Counted from the stretch's first letter, positions 1-9,327 are shown. The stretch: DNA of 64,000 nt from CATOSP01 sp965205385 (GCA_965205385.1 CBDBGS010000008.1:620001-684000), one strand, 5' to 3'. The notes: generated by a model from the letters alone, not told the origin. Numbers and translations: made by a program.

Positions 1-142
1 CGTGAACCGCGCTAGCGAAAACCAGCCGAAGTGAAGGCGAAACGCCTACCGCCCGGAAGGAGCGCGAGCAGAAGTATGAAGGCGCTGACCCCTGATCCCG
101 CCAGGGCCAACGGCAATTGAGTTTGAAGGAAGGCAGACCACC

Positions 143-1033
143 GTGCTTGTAAAGCAGAAAGCGAAATGGCGGAAGGGGCTCGTCGAATGGGTGGACCCCG
201 CCGACCCACGGATTATGAACATATCGGTCGTATTCTCCTGGGACGCACCGGCGGCATTCAGCAAGTTGGTGTGGTGGAAGCAGTCCGGCTACAGCGTGAG
301 AGTGGGAGGGCCTGGAGTGTTCACCCTCAAACGGATGTTTCATGAGATTGCGGAGGTGGGCGGGGATATGCCGGATACGGTGAACCGCCACAACGCGGCG
401 GCGACCTTTGCCAGCAGGGGTTGCCCCGTGGGGTGCTGGTTCTGCGTGGTCCCGGCCCTGGAGGGGCGGGACTTCACGCTGATAGAGGACTTCACCCCGC
501 GCCCGATCCTCTGCGACAACAATCTGTCGGCTCTGCCCGAGGACTTCCAGGACCACATCATCAGGCGGTACCAGGACACGGGTACGCCCCTCCTGGACGC
601 CAACAGTGGATTTGAGCCAAAGACGTTCGACGAGGCGGTCCTGCGCAGATGGGAAGCGATCAACAGGGGACCCTGGCGGTTCGCCTATGACGAAACTGCG
701 GAGGGAGCTGATGTGGAGCGGGTATGCCGGATGCTCAAAGGGTATCGACCGGGACGAAAGCGCGTGTACGTGCTGATCGGCAATGAGCCCTTCCAGGCCT
801 GCATGGACAGAATTCTACAGGTCATAGCCTGGGGGTGCGAACCGCACGTCCAGCCGGTTATGAAGCTGAACGCGCTGACCCGGCGGCCGTGGGTCCGCGA
901 GGAGCTTGGTTGGAACGAACAGCTACTGCGGGACGTGGCCCGGTGGGCAAACAGGTGGCTCTGGAGGCGCATCCCGTTCGAGGCATACAAGAAACGCGGG
1001 GCCGAAGCCGACTCAAATGCCCACACGCTCTAG
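143..1033 (+). CDS. Radical SAM-type protein
   Basis: A 296-residue protein with a canonical radical-SAM cysteine cluster CxxxCxxC at residues 94, 98 and 101 (CPVGCWFC). Such proteins bind a 4Fe-4S cluster and cleave S-adenosylmethionine to start radical chemistry; the substrate cannot be read from the sequence. The GTG start is chosen because a GGAAGG site lies about 10 bases upstream. The cluster sits about a third of the way in, after an N-terminal stretch that may bind SAM or substrate. It is followed closely by a small unknown gene and the ribonucleotide reductase. Cluster seen directly; function inferred from family only. Confidence 0.75.
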   Translation: MLVKQKAKWRKGLVEWVDPADPRIMNISVVFSWDAPAAFSKLVWWKQSGYSVRVGGPGVFTLKRMFHEIAEVGGDMPDTVNRHNAAATFASRGCPVGCWFCVVPALEGRDFTLIEDFTPRPILCDNNLSALPEDFQDHIIRRYQDTGTPLLDANSGFEPKTFDEAVLRRWEAINRGPWRFAYDETAEGADVERVCRMLKGYRPGRKRVYVLIGNEPFQACMDRILQVIAWGCEPHVQPVMKLNALTRRPWVREELGWNEQLLRDVARWANRWLWRRIPFEAYKKRGAEADSNAHTL

Positions 1034-1083
1034 AGGGCGCCCGGGCCCGGATTTCCAAACCAACCTTGCAAGGGGGAAGAAAC

Positions 1084-1374
1084 ATGGGCAACCACGACGC
1101 CGGCAGGGCGATGGTGCGAACCGCGCTGGCCCTGGACGGCCAATCGGAGAAAACCAGACAGACCGCACTGGAAATCCTCGACATAGCCTGCCCGCCCTAC
1201 CGGGGGTGCGACGCGGAGTTCGACGACGAACATCGTCCAGACCGGCAGTTCGGGCAACTGCTGGGACGCGCCTTCCTGGAAGGGCTGGAGTACGACTCCG
1301 AAGCGGACGAGGACGGAGCCTGGTGGTACGAAAACGTGATCGAAAGGTTCAGCCGGCGGTACGCGTTCGGGTAG
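1084..1374 (+). CDS. Hypothetical protein, 96 aa
   Basis: Small acidic protein with no motif I recognise. ATG is preceded by an AGGGGGAAG ribosome site. It has one central run of acidic residues and two cysteines (one in a PPYRGC stretch). It lies between the radical SAM gene and the reductase on the same strand, with short gaps, so probably co-transcribed. No function proposed. Confidence 0.6.
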   Translation: MGNHDAGRAMVRTALALDGQSEKTRQTALEILDIACPPYRGCDAEFDDEHRPDRQFGQLLGRAFLEGLEYDSEADEDGAWWYENVIERFSRRYAFG

Positions 1375-1405
1375 GAACCCAAACGAAGGAAAGAGGAGGC
1401 ACTCC

Positions 1406-3720
1406 ATGACCCCTGAAGCAAGAATGGCACAGGCGATACGGGAGGCGGGGATAAACCACAGAGAGCTGACCGACAACGCCAGGGCGGTATTGCAACGCCG
1501 CTACCTGGGCAAGGACCGGGAGGGCAACGTGCTGGAGAACCCGGAGGCTATGTTCCTACGGGTGGCGAAGAACCTCTCTCAGGCGGAGTTGGAGTACGGA
1601 GCGAGCGAGGAGGAACGCCAGGTCACCGAGGACGAGTTCAACCATGTCATGAGCCGGTTGGAGTTCCTGCCCAACTCTCCCACGCTCATGAACGCGGGGC
1701 GGGAGCTGCAGCAGCTCTCCGCCTGCTTTGTCCTACCGGTAGAGGACTCCCTGGACAGCATCTTCGACGCGGTGAGGAAGACGGCGCTGATCCACAAGAG
1801 CGGCGGAGGCACGGGATTTTCCTTCTCGAAGCTGCGCCCCAAGGGCGACGTGGTGGGATCGACCGGCGGAGTCGCCTCCGGGCCGGTGAGCTTCATCACC
1901 GCCTTCGACGCGGCCACCGAGGTGGTGAAACAGGGCAGCACCCGCCGTGGGGCCAACATGGCCATCCTGAACGTCGACCACCCCGACATCCTGGAATTCA
2001 TACGAGTCAAGCGGGACCCGGAGAAGTTGGTCAACTTCAACATCTCCGTGGGAGCGACGCAGGAGTTCATGGAACGGGTCCGGGAACGGGAGTACTACGA
2101 CCTGATCAACCCCCGCAGCGGAGAGATTACAGGGCAGCTCAACGCCAGGGAGGTGTTCGACGAGATTGTGGAGTCCGCCTGGGCCACCGGGGACCCGGGG
2201 ACCCGGGGCTGATCTTCCTGGACCGGATCAACAAGGACAACCCCAACCCTCAGCTCGGCGAGATCGAGAGCACCAATCCCTGTGGCGAGCAAATGCTCCT
2301 GCCCCACGAGTCCTGCAACCTGGGGTCCGTGAACCTGGCCCGGATGGTCCGGTACGAAGGCGGCATACCGGAGGTGGACTGGGAACGGCTGGCCCGGGTG
2401 ATCCGGACCGGCGTGCGAATGCTGGACGACGTCATCGAAATGAACACATTCCCCATCCCGGAGATCGAGGAGATGAACCGGAGGACCCGCCGCATCGGGC
2501 TGGGCGTCATGGGCTGGGCCGATCTGCTGGTGCAGCTGGGCGTCCCGTACGACTCGGATGAGGCGCTGGACATGGCCGGCCGGGTGATGAAATTCATACG
2601 GGACAAGACCCACGAGGCATCGGGCGAACTGGCAGCGGAGCGGGGCAACTTCCCCGAGTGGGAGGGCAGCATCTACGAAGAGCCCATGCGCAACTCGGCG
2701 CCGGTGACCATCGCCCCCACGGGCACGATCAGCATCATCGCCGGGGCCTCCAGCGGCATCGAACCCCTCTTCGCCCTCAGCTACGTCCGGAACGTCATGG
2801 ACGGCGCGCGGCTGGTGGAGACCAACCCCTACTTCGAGGCTATCGCCAGAAGCGAGGGATTCCACTCCGCGGAGCTGATGGAAAGACTGGCGAGGACGGG
2901 CAGCCTGGGGGGAATGGAGGAAACGCCGGCATGGGTCCGGGACGTCTTCCGGGTCTCCCGGGACATCAGCCCGCGGTGGCACGTACTGATGCAGACCGCC
3001 TTCCAGGCCCACACCGACAACGCGGTGTCGAAGACCATCAACATGCCGGCATCGGCTACCAGGGAGGACGTGGGGGACGCCTACACGCTGGCATACATGA
3101 CCAACTGCAAGGGCATCACGATCTACCGGGACGGCAGCAAGGAACAGCAGGTTCTGAGCACCGGCGGCGCCGGGGAGGGCGGGAACGAAAGGGAGATGAC
3201 AAGGACCTCCAGGGACCGGCCCCGGACGATGACGGGACTCACGGAGCGGTTCCGGACGGGCCACGGCAACATGTACGTCACGCTGAATTTCGGGGAATCG
3301 GGGAAGCCCTTCGAGATCTTCACCAACCTGGGGAAAGCCGGGGGCTGCGACTCCGCGCAGCTGGAGGCGGTCAGCCGGCTGGCCTCCATGGCGCTGCGCT
3401 CCGGGATGGACCCCGCGGAGATCATCCACAACCTGCAGGGCATCACCTGCTGCCCCGCCTGGGACGACGGGACCCAGGTCAGGTCGGCGCCCGACGCCAT
3501 GGCCCACATGCTGCAGCGGCACTACAACGAGAACGGCGAGAACGGCGAGAACGGCGAGAGCGGCGAGAACAACGAGAACGGGAGCGCCGGGGAGAAGGGG
3601 AAACGGGAGGACGGGGGCTACGGACGGTTGAGATGCCCCGATTGCAACGCCCCGGTCGAATTCCGGGAAGGATGCGAGACCTGCACCGGGCCAGCCTGCG
3701 GATGGAACAGGTGCAGCTGA
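1406..3720 (+). pseudogene. nrdJ: Class II (B12-dependent) ribonucleotide reductase, frameshifted by an 8-bp duplication
   Basis: Adenosylcobalamin-dependent ribonucleoside reductase, which makes deoxynucleotides. The first frame (1406-2212) carries the N-terminal part with LPNSPTLMNAG, LSACFVLPVEDS and the GSTRRGA loop. A second frame, open across 2210-3720, carries NPCGEQ, CNLGSVNL, a C-terminal ITIYRDGSK segment and the cysteine-rich tail (CPDC, CETC, CGWNRC) that re-reduces the active site in class II enzymes. The two frames join perfectly if one copy of an 8-bp direct repeat (ACCCGGGG at 2193-2200 and 2201-2208) is removed, giving about 768 residues, a normal length. Near the C terminus a low-complexity run of NGE units interrupts the linker before the tail. 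The start has a good GGAGG site. Either a true recent mutation or an assembly/sequencing duplication. Confidence 0.93.
2193..2208 (+). repeat. 8-bp tandem duplication that shifts the reductase frame
   Basis: Two adjacent copies of ACCCGGGG. Deleting one restores a continuous reductase reading frame across a conserved stretch (...GDPG-LIFLDR...). The unit ends in a G run, so slippage during replication is plausible. Confidence 0.9.
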
Positions 3721-3780
3721 GGGGGAAATCCAAGCGCAGGCCGAAGACCCAAAGGCGCCCCAAGCAGGAGCGGCCGAAGA

Positions 3781-4089
3781 ATGGATGAGAAAACAAACAG
3801 GACTCCCAGACCCGCCAGCCCCAACGGGTGCCGCGCCCACGGGGACTGTCTGAGCTGCCCGTTGCCCATCTGCATCGAGGAGATGACGCCCGCGGCGGCC
3901 CGGCGAACGGTGCGGGAGCACGAGACCGAGATGATGGACCTCCGGGTCCGGACCATGACGGGGCGCGGAATCACCCGGGGCGAGGCCGTCCGCCGCCTGG
4001 CCAGCCAGATGGGGGTCAAGAACACCTCCAACATCTACCGGAAGCTGAAGCGGCACCGGCTGGAAAAAGAAGCGCGGGGAGAGGAATAA
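3781..4089 (+). CDS. Small cysteine-containing, possibly DNA-binding protein
   Basis: 102 residues. The N-terminal half has a cysteine cluster (CRAHGDCLSCPLPIC) that could hold zinc. The C-terminal half is basic and helical, with GITRGEAVRRLASQMGV resembling a helix-turn-helix. This is a suggestive layout for a small regulator but no family is recognised with certainty. It follows the reductase by 60 bases. Confidence 0.6.
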   Translation: MDEKTNRTPRPASPNGCRAHGDCLSCPLPICIEEMTPAAARRTVREHETEMMDLRVRTMTGRGITRGEAVRRLASQMGVKNTSNIYRKLKRHRLEKEARGEE

Positions 4090-4122
4090 ACGCCGGCGCA
4101 GTCAATCAACAGGAGAGAGGCA

Positions 4123-4902
4123 ATGCAGGACCGGTACACGGGAGACATCGGGGACTTCGGCAAGTACGGGCTGCTACGGGCTCTCACCGCGCCGGAGACG
4201 GGCGGCCCGCCCGAACTGGGAGTGGTATGGTGCCTGACCCCGGACGAAACCGGCAGCCAGGACGGCAAGCACACGGGGTATCTGCACCTGAAGGAACGGG
4301 AAAAAAACCGATTCGCCAACTGCGACGAGGAGCTGTACCTGGCCCTCCAGGGGCTGGTCGATTCGGGAAGCCGCAGCGTTAAGGCGGTCCAGAAGTCGGG
4401 AATCCTGCCGGACGGAACCGCCTATCACGACACCGCCCTGGACCTGAGAAAACCGGAGAAGAAGCCGGGGGAAACGGTCCGGCAGGCCCGGGACAGAGAG
4501 AGAACGGAGTGGCGGGAAGCCGCGCTGGAGACGACTGAGGGATGCCAGCTTGTGTTCCTGGACCCGGACAACGGGCTGGAAACGCCGAGCGTGAGGCCCC
4601 ACACGGTCCGGGGCGCGAAGTACGTCTACTACGAGGACCTGGACCCCTACCTGAAACGGGGTCAGAGCCTGGTGATATACCACCATCTGAACCGGGGAAG
4701 AAGGAGCCTGGACCAGATCTACCGGAGGCAAAGGGAGATCTACGAGAAGCTGGGCAGCCGCGCCCTGGCCATGCGCTACCACCGGGGAAGCCCCAGGGCC
4801 TTCATCCTGATACCCCAGGGCGGACTGCGGAAGGGACTCATGGACCGGACCCGCCGGATGCTGGCGGGGCCCTGGAGCAGCCACTTCACCATGATCGGGT
4901 AG
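4123..4902 (+). CDS. Conserved hypothetical protein with GDIGDFGKYGLLR N-terminus
   Basis: 259 residues starting MQDRYTGDIGDFGKYGLLR, a start I have seen in a widespread uncharacterised bacterial family. A central VFLDPDNGLE motif and a later YYEDLDPYL segment suggest an alpha/beta enzyme fold; the DPDNG turn is reminiscent of three-Cys-motif partner or RlmJ-like methyltransferase relatives, but that is only an impression. Good ribosome site (GGAGAGAG) before ATG. Confidence 0.65.
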   Translation: MQDRYTGDIGDFGKYGLLRALTAPETGGPPELGVVWCLTPDETGSQDGKHTGYLHLKEREKNRFANCDEELYLALQGLVDSGSRSVKAVQKSGILPDGTAYHDTALDLRKPEKKPGETVRQARDRERTEWREAALETTEGCQLVFLDPDNGLETPSVRPHTVRGAKYVYYEDLDPYLKRGQSLVIYHHLNRGRRSLDQIYRRQREIYEKLGSRALAMRYHRGSPRAFILIPQGGLRKGLMDRTRRMLAGPWSSHFTMIG

Positions 4903-4912
4903 GGAGAAACGG

Positions 4913-5686
4913 ATGGGAGACCGGACGAATATCGGCTGGACGGACCACACCTTCAACCCCTGGATCGGATGCCAGAAGGTCAGCCGGGGCTGCGACAACT
5001 GCTATGCGGAAGCTCTGTCCAACCGGCACGGCTGGACCCTGTGGGGGCCGGTGGGAGAGCGGATGCGGACTTCCGAAGCCTACTGGAAGAAGCCCCTGAG
5101 TTGGGAGAAGAACGCCCTCAGGGCCGGGCAACGGGAGATGGTCTTCTGCGCCAGCCTGGCCGACGTATTCGACAACCAGGCCCCGGAGGGAGCAAGGGAA
5201 GAGCTGTGGCGGCTCATTCGCACGACTCCCAACCTGGACTGGCAGCTACTCACGAAGAGGCCCCAGAACCTGGCTGAGTTCCTGCCCCCGGACTGGGGCC
5301 GCGGCTATCCCAACGTGTGGCTGGGGGTGAGCGCGGAGGACCAGCGGGAATATGACCGGAGGTGGCCCATCCTGGCGGCAACCCCCGCGACGATCCGGTT
5401 CATATCCTACGAGCCGGCGTTGGGGCCGTTGAGTCTGACGGGACGCCCGGAGAAACCGGACTGGCTGATCTGGGGCGGGGAGTCCGGCCCCCGGGCCAGA
5501 CCGATGGAACCGGGATGGGCCAGGGCCGTCACCGCCGAGTGCCTGGATCTGGCGATACCCGTGTTCGGCAAGCAGTGGGGCCGCTACGAGAACAACCCCC
5601 TGGTCCTCGAAGGGGGGCTGACCGCCCAGCAGGCCAGGGACCTGGACGATCCCGGGAACGGCAAGGGCGGAGCCCTCCTGGAATAG
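4913..5686 (+). CDS. DUF5131 (phage Gp37/Gp68-like) protein, C-terminus cut by an inserted element
   Basis: 257 residues with IGWTDHTFNPWIGC, VSRGCDNCYAE and the later WGGESG motif that mark the DUF5131 family of phage and plasmid proteins; the CxxCY cluster is radical-SAM-like, and these proteins are thought to be radical SAM relatives. Members normally end with a G(R/K)xWxExP tail. Here the stop TAG is formed by the first bases of a 134-bp inserted element. Reading across with the element and one target copy removed continues in frame with GKLWREFPGW and ends at a TGA that overlaps the ATG of the next small gene. The protein is thus about 15 residues short. Confidence 0.88.
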   Translation: MGDRTNIGWTDHTFNPWIGCQKVSRGCDNCYAEALSNRHGWTLWGPVGERMRTSEAYWKKPLSWEKNALRAGQREMVFCASLADVFDNQAPEGAREELWRLIRTTPNLDWQLLTKRPQNLAEFLPPDWGRGYPNVWLGVSAEDQREYDRRWPILAATPATIRFISYEPALGPLSLTGRPEKPDWLIWGGESGPRARPMEPGWARAVTAECLDLAIPVFGKQWGRYENNPLVLEGGLTAQQARDLDDPGNGKGGALLE

Positions 5687-5827
5687 GACGATTGCAAAGT
5701 CCTTAGACGGCGGCATTGCAGAGTTGAAAGGCCACTTTGCATGAGACTCGCCAAAGCTAAGGGGAGGTTCTTGGATACCAACCTGAAAGTTCCTAGAGCG
5801 ACTTCGCAATCGTCCTACCTCCTGGAA
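5674..5827. mobile_element. MITE-like insertion, 134 bp, with 18-bp TIRs and 10-bp target duplication
   Basis: The element spans 5684-5817. Its ends are 18-bp inverted repeats with one mismatch (TAGGACGATTGC-AAAGTC at left; TAGGACGATTGC-GAAGTC as reverse complement at right). It is flanked directly by perfect 10-bp direct repeats CCTCCTGGAA (5674-5683 and 5818-5827). It encodes nothing. Removing the element plus one repeat (144 bp) rebuilds the DUF5131 gene in frame, which supports a genuine transposition. Transposase family unknown. Confidence 0.85.
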
Positions 5828-5871
5828 GGAAAACTCTGGAGAGAATTTCCAGGATGGACGAGGAAAGAGGA

Positions 5872-6021
5872 ATGAACCGAGCGGAACCGACCTGCGGCAT
5901 CCCATCCAAGAAGGAGATGAACCAGACCTGCAGGAACGCAGGCAGAAAGACCTGGAAGGGTGGAGCAATCTGCACCCGGCACTTCAAACAGTTGCAGCAG
6001 GCCACTCCGCTGGAGGAGTGA
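5872..6021 (+). CDS. Small Cys/His protein, 49 aa
   Basis: ATG follows an AGGAAAGAGGA site. The product has C...C...C..H spacing (TCGIPSKK, TCRNAG, ICTRHF) typical of small zinc-binding proteins seen in phages. In the ancestral arrangement its ATG overlapped the DUF5131 stop as ATGA, supporting it as a real, formerly translationally coupled gene. Confidence 0.55.
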   Translation: MNRAEPTCGIPSKKEMNQTCRNAGRKTWKGGAICTRHFKQLQQATPLEE

Positions 6022-6036
6022 ATCATCACCCAGGGA

Positions 6037-6453
6037 GTGAAGTGCCCTCGTCACCCCAGACGGGAACTCGACGAGGATCAGGACCGGATGGTCTGTCATG
6101 CCAGAACCAGCAGTGGTGGGTTCAACCAAACGATACGGCTCTGCGGATTCAGGATCGAACTGCCGGAGCATCTCAGTAGGGATACCCCGGAGAACGACCG
6201 TGCCAAGATGCAGGACACACCCCGAATCGAACTGTACGAACCACCAGAGGTAGAAGGAGAGACCATGTACTGCTACGTCTGCGGCGGCATAGCCGACGGC
6301 GACGGAGAATGCCTGATCCCCTGTGAAGGCTTCCTGCTGCTGGACGTGGACAGACCCCTCACGCCAGAGGAGGTGCGCCACAGTCGCCAGCAAGCCATCA
6401 CCACCTACGGCCGGCTGCCAAGCCACATCGAGTGCTACCAACCCCAACCCTAA
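6037..6453 (+). CDS. Hypothetical cysteine-rich protein, start uncertain
   Basis: Open frame of 138 codons from GTG 6037. A second candidate start, ATG 6265, has a much better ribosome site (GAAGGAGAG) and gives a 62-residue protein starting MYCYVCGG with a CxxC...C pattern. The upstream part also has CPRHP and VCHAR, so it may be one two-finger protein. No family recognised. Confidence 0.5.
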   Translation: MKCPRHPRRELDEDQDRMVCHARTSSGGFNQTIRLCGFRIELPEHLSRDTPENDRAKMQDTPRIELYEPPEVEGETMYCYVCGGIADGDGECLIPCEGFLLLDVDRPLTPEEVRHSRQQAITTYGRLPSHIECYQPQP

Positions 6454-6498
6454 CGGCCCAATACCCAGCCCCAGGGAGGGACCCAGCGGAAACACAAC

Positions 6499-6535
6499 GG
6501 GCCGGGGCTCTCCGGCCAGAGGAACGCCCCGGCCC
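6499..6535 (+). terminator. GC-rich hairpin before the pentapeptide-dnaN operon
   Basis: Perfect 10-bp stem GGGCCGGGGC / GCCCCGGCCC around a 17-base loop. No T-run follows, so it may be an attenuator or RNA-stability structure rather than a simple terminator. One of several similar hairpins at gene-cluster borders. Confidence 0.45.
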
Positions 6536-6588
6536 CGGGAACGATCCCGGCCAACCGGGAGCGGAAGGCAGGGCCCCGGAGAGGAAGG

Positions 6589-7257
6589 ATGAGCCGGATA
6601 GACGAGATGGTCGAACTGGTGCGGGCCGAGGTCACCGCGCCGGGGACCAACCAGAAACAGGGCGCCTGGAACGACCGGGGGGACTGTTGCACCGGGTCGA
6701 GGATCGCCCACGCGCTGGGCGTGCCCTCGGGAATGTACCTGGAAGGCATCGACGAATGGGCGTCCCGGATGGGCATGACCCGTGTCCAGATCATCGCGAT
6801 GCTCCAGGACGCCGGCGCCAGCCAGGACCCCATCGGCCCCGGCCGGTGGCCGGAGACCCCCGGAGCCGTCTGGCAGCGTCTGGCCGAAGTACGGGAACCC
6901 CCCGACCTCGCCGGGCGGGACCTGAGCCGGCTGAACCTGGCCGGGACCGGACTTCAGGGTCTGGACCTGAACGGGTGCAACCTGGAGGGGGCCAACCTGC
7001 GGGGGGCCCGGTTGGAGGACGCCAACCTCAGCTTCGCCCGGATGCGGGAAGCCGATCTGAGAAGGGCCAGCCTGAGACGCACGGACCTGGCGGGGACCGA
7101 CATGACCGGGACGGACCTGGCGGGAGCGGACCTGACCGGGGCGCACATCAGGGGAGCCCGGCTCGCGGGGGCAAAACTGGCGGGAGCAAGGACTGAGGGG
7201 ACCCGGCCGCGCTGGTTCAGAAGCAAAGTCATGGATGAACCCAGGAGAGGACAATGA
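6589..7257 (+). CDS. Pentapeptide-repeat protein
   Basis: 222 residues. The C-terminal half (about residues 103-205) is a run of A(D/N)LxX pentapeptides (LNLAGTGLQGLDLNGCNLEG and similar), which fold as a right-handed quadrilateral beta helix, a shape that can mimic DNA. The N-terminal 100 residues are a separate globular region. It overlaps dnaN by ATGA, so the two are coupled. Pentapeptide proteins can inhibit or protect gyrase; here the pairing with a clamp is suggestive only. Confidence 0.85.
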   Translation: MSRIDEMVELVRAEVTAPGTNQKQGAWNDRGDCCTGSRIAHALGVPSGMYLEGIDEWASRMGMTRVQIIAMLQDAGASQDPIGPGRWPETPGAVWQRLAEVREPPDLAGRDLSRLNLAGTGLQGLDLNGCNLEGANLRGARLEDANLSFARMREADLRRASLRRTDLAGTDMTGTDLAGADLTGAHIRGARLAGAKLAGARTEGTRPRWFRSKVMDEPRRGQ

Positions 7258-8417
7258 AAGCCAGGAGCTTGCAGGAGCACATGCAGCACGCGCTGCAGAT
7301 GACCAGCCGGGTGACCCCGGCCAGGACGACGATGCCGATAATCCAGAACACGCTGATGCGCGTGATGGATGGAGCGGTGGAGCTCACCGCCACCAACCTG
7401 GAGATGACGCTGAGAATGAGGATACCGGCGGATATCGAGCGGGAGGGAAGCCTCGCCGTCCCGAACCGGCTGCTGAGCGAATTCGTCGGCACGCTGCCCA
7501 AGGGGACCGTGGAGATGGAACGGCCGGGGGAAACGACGGTGCTGAGACTCAAGTGCGGAGACACGAAGGCGAACATCAACGGGGCCAACGCCAACCTGTT
7601 TCCGCCCATGCCGGAGGTGGAGGAGAGCAACACGGTGATCATGGAATCGGACGAGTTCCGGAAGGCCGTGGTCCGGGTGGCCCACTGCGCCGCCACCGAG
7701 ACCAACCGCCCGGCGCTGACGGGCATCCTGATGGACCTGGACGAAGACAACCTGACCACGGTGGGGGCCGACGGGTTCAGGCTGGCGGTCCAGAGGAGCA
7801 AGCTGACCGGTCCCGTGGGCCGGCCGGCCCGGGCGGTGGTACCAGCCAAGACGCTGATCGAAGTGCAACGCATTGCGGGAAATGTGGGCGGACAGGTGGA
7901 GATCCTGATACCGGAGGACGGAAAGACGGTCCGGTTCCGGATCGGGGCCGAGGGAGAGGGCAACTCGGACATCGAGGTGACGTCCCTGCTCCTGGCGGGG
8001 ACCTACCCGGCGTACCAGGACCTTGTGCCCCAGGACATGCCGAACCAGGCGGTCTTCAAACTGGGCGAACTCTCCAACGCCACTCGGAGAGCGGAAATAT
8101 TCGCCCGGGACGCTCAACACGCCGTCCAGTTCGAGATGAGCCGGGCATCGGGGGAAAGGGGAAGGGCGTTGATAACCAGCAAGTCCAACCAGCTGGGAGA
8201 CAACCGGGCGGAGCTGGAGACGGAGATGGTGCGGGGAAGCGCCGTCTCGATCACCCTCAACGGGCGGTACATACAGGAGGCGCTGTCCAGCCTGAACTCC
8301 AAGCAGGTCGCGCTGGAGACCGCCAGCGGAAGCTCCCCCGCCAAGATGACGACGCCCGACGAAGGCGACGACTACGTGCATGTGATGATGCCGATAATGA
8401 CGCTCGGAGACCAGTAA
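7254..8417 (+). CDS. dnaN: DNA polymerase III beta subunit (sliding clamp)
   Basis: 387 residues, a normal length. Beta-clamp hallmarks: an early NTLMRVMDGAVELTATNLE stretch, EFRKAVVRVAHCAA in the middle, a LTGILMDLD segment, and a C-terminal strand ending near VHVMMPI. It forms the ring that holds polymerase on DNA. The copy is diverged and on the element, so it likely serves the element's own replication beside the host clamp. ATGA overlap with the upstream pentapeptide gene. The usual C-terminal MPMRL has become MPIMTLGDQ, slightly extended. Confidence 0.9.
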   Translation: MKARSLQEHMQHALQMTSRVTPARTTMPIIQNTLMRVMDGAVELTATNLEMTLRMRIPADIEREGSLAVPNRLLSEFVGTLPKGTVEMERPGETTVLRLKCGDTKANINGANANLFPPMPEVEESNTVIMESDEFRKAVVRVAHCAATETNRPALTGILMDLDEDNLTTVGADGFRLAVQRSKLTGPVGRPARAVVPAKTLIEVQRIAGNVGGQVEILIPEDGKTVRFRIGAEGEGNSDIEVTSLLLAGTYPAYQDLVPQDMPNQAVFKLGELSNATRRAEIFARDAQHAVQFEMSRASGERGRALITSKSNQLGDNRAELETEMVRGSAVSITLNGRYIQEALSSLNSKQVALETASGSSPAKMTTPDEGDDYVHVMMPIMTLGDQ

Positions 8418-8422
8418 ACCCC

Positions 8423-8932
8423 GTGCCGGGCATTGAACAGGCCCCGATCACGGAGACGGAACTCCTGAACACGGTGACGGAGCTCTTCGAGGCCCAAGGA
8501 TGCCTGGCCTTCCACGTCAATGACTCCCGGAGGGAGGTGAACGTGGGCGGACGCAGAACGCTGGTTGGAGACGCACAGACGGCGGGATATCCCGACCTGA
8601 CCATCGCCGGACCATCGACGGACTCAGGGGGGACCGTCATCTGGGCGGAGCTGAAGAGCCGGACCGGAAAGCTGGAACCGGAGCAGGTGAAATGGCTCGA
8701 CCGGCTGACCCCACACCAGACGTACGTCTGGAAACCGGACGACCTGGACATCATCGCCAAGGTTGCGGAATCGGGACTTCATCCCAATGACGGCCGGACG
8801 TGCTGGGCCTGCCGTAGAGAGGAGATCATCACGCAGACCGGCGTACGCCGGAGGCGGACAACGCCAATGCCAACGGGAAAAACGGTGAGACCGGCAAGAA
8901 GAAGGGAAGGAAACCAGGAGAGACGGAAATGA
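8423..8932 (+). CDS. VRR-NUC domain nuclease-like protein
   Basis: 169 residues from GTG 8423, which starts just after the dnaN stop and has a GGAGA upstream. The PD-(D/E)XK core is readable: GYPDLTIAGP supplies PD, and IWAELKSRTGKL supplies ExK, followed by EQVKWLDRL, the standard VRR-NUC pattern. VRR-NUC proteins are structure-specific nucleases of phages and plasmids. The C-terminal tail has CWACRREE and a basic stretch. Overlaps the next gene by 4 bases. Confidence 0.82.
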   Translation: MPGIEQAPITETELLNTVTELFEAQGCLAFHVNDSRREVNVGGRRTLVGDAQTAGYPDLTIAGPSTDSGGTVIWAELKSRTGKLEPEQVKWLDRLTPHQTYVWKPDDLDIIAKVAESGLHPNDGRTCWACRREEIITQTGVRRRRTTPMPTGKTVRPARRREGNQERRK

Positions 8933-9243
8933 ACCAGGACAAGGAGACCAGGGAGGTACTTCTGGGCCGGACGGTTTCCGAGCAGACATTCGGCGTGGTG
9001 TCCCCGGTGCTGGACCCGGACGAGGAGAGCGAGTGGCTGATCTCGGACGGAAGCGGCGTGCTCCGGGTGGTGGTGGAAGACGCGGAGTTCCTGCGGGCGG
9101 TCAAGGATGGAAGGGTCATCTTCACCAGCGGGTGCAGCATCGTCTGCGAGCTGGAGGTGACCCAGTGGATGACCGGGGAGGGGGTCAGGTCCGAATACCG
9201 GGTGATCAACGTCACGGATGTCATCCCGCCCGAGGAACTGTAG
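8929..9243 (+). CDS. Hypothetical protein, 104 aa
   Basis: Acidic, probably all-beta protein beginning MNQDKETREVLLGRTVSEQT. It overlaps the nuclease gene by ATGA, so it is part of the pentapeptide-clamp-nuclease operon. The alternation of short strands (VLRVVVEDAEF, VIFTSGCSIVCELEV) could suit an OB-like fold. No family recognised. Confidence 0.65.
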   Translation: MNQDKETREVLLGRTVSEQTFGVVSPVLDPDEESEWLISDGSGVLRVVVEDAEFLRAVKDGRVIFTSGCSIVCELEVTQWMTGEGVRSEYRVINVTDVIPPEEL

Positions 9244-9327
9244 AGGACGGCAGACCATTGCAAAAACCCGCCGAGCCCCCCGGATGCGGAAGTCCCCCAA
9301 GCAGAACAGAGGAGCGAAGAAGGAAAG

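Noticed and set aside
1..142. Short frames at the window start
   Set aside because: No start site or motif; likely upstream region of the radical SAM gene.
2095..4056. 653-codon reverse open frame
   Set aside because: Antisense to the well-conserved reductase; caused by GC-rich codon use.
5815..8381. Two large reverse frames (about 475 codons each)
   Set aside because: Antisense shadows of the pentapeptide and clamp genes.
7235..8420. Long + frame upstream of the VRR-NUC start
   Set aside because: Overlaps dnaN in another frame with Gly/Arg/Asp-rich content; only the part after 8423 looks real.
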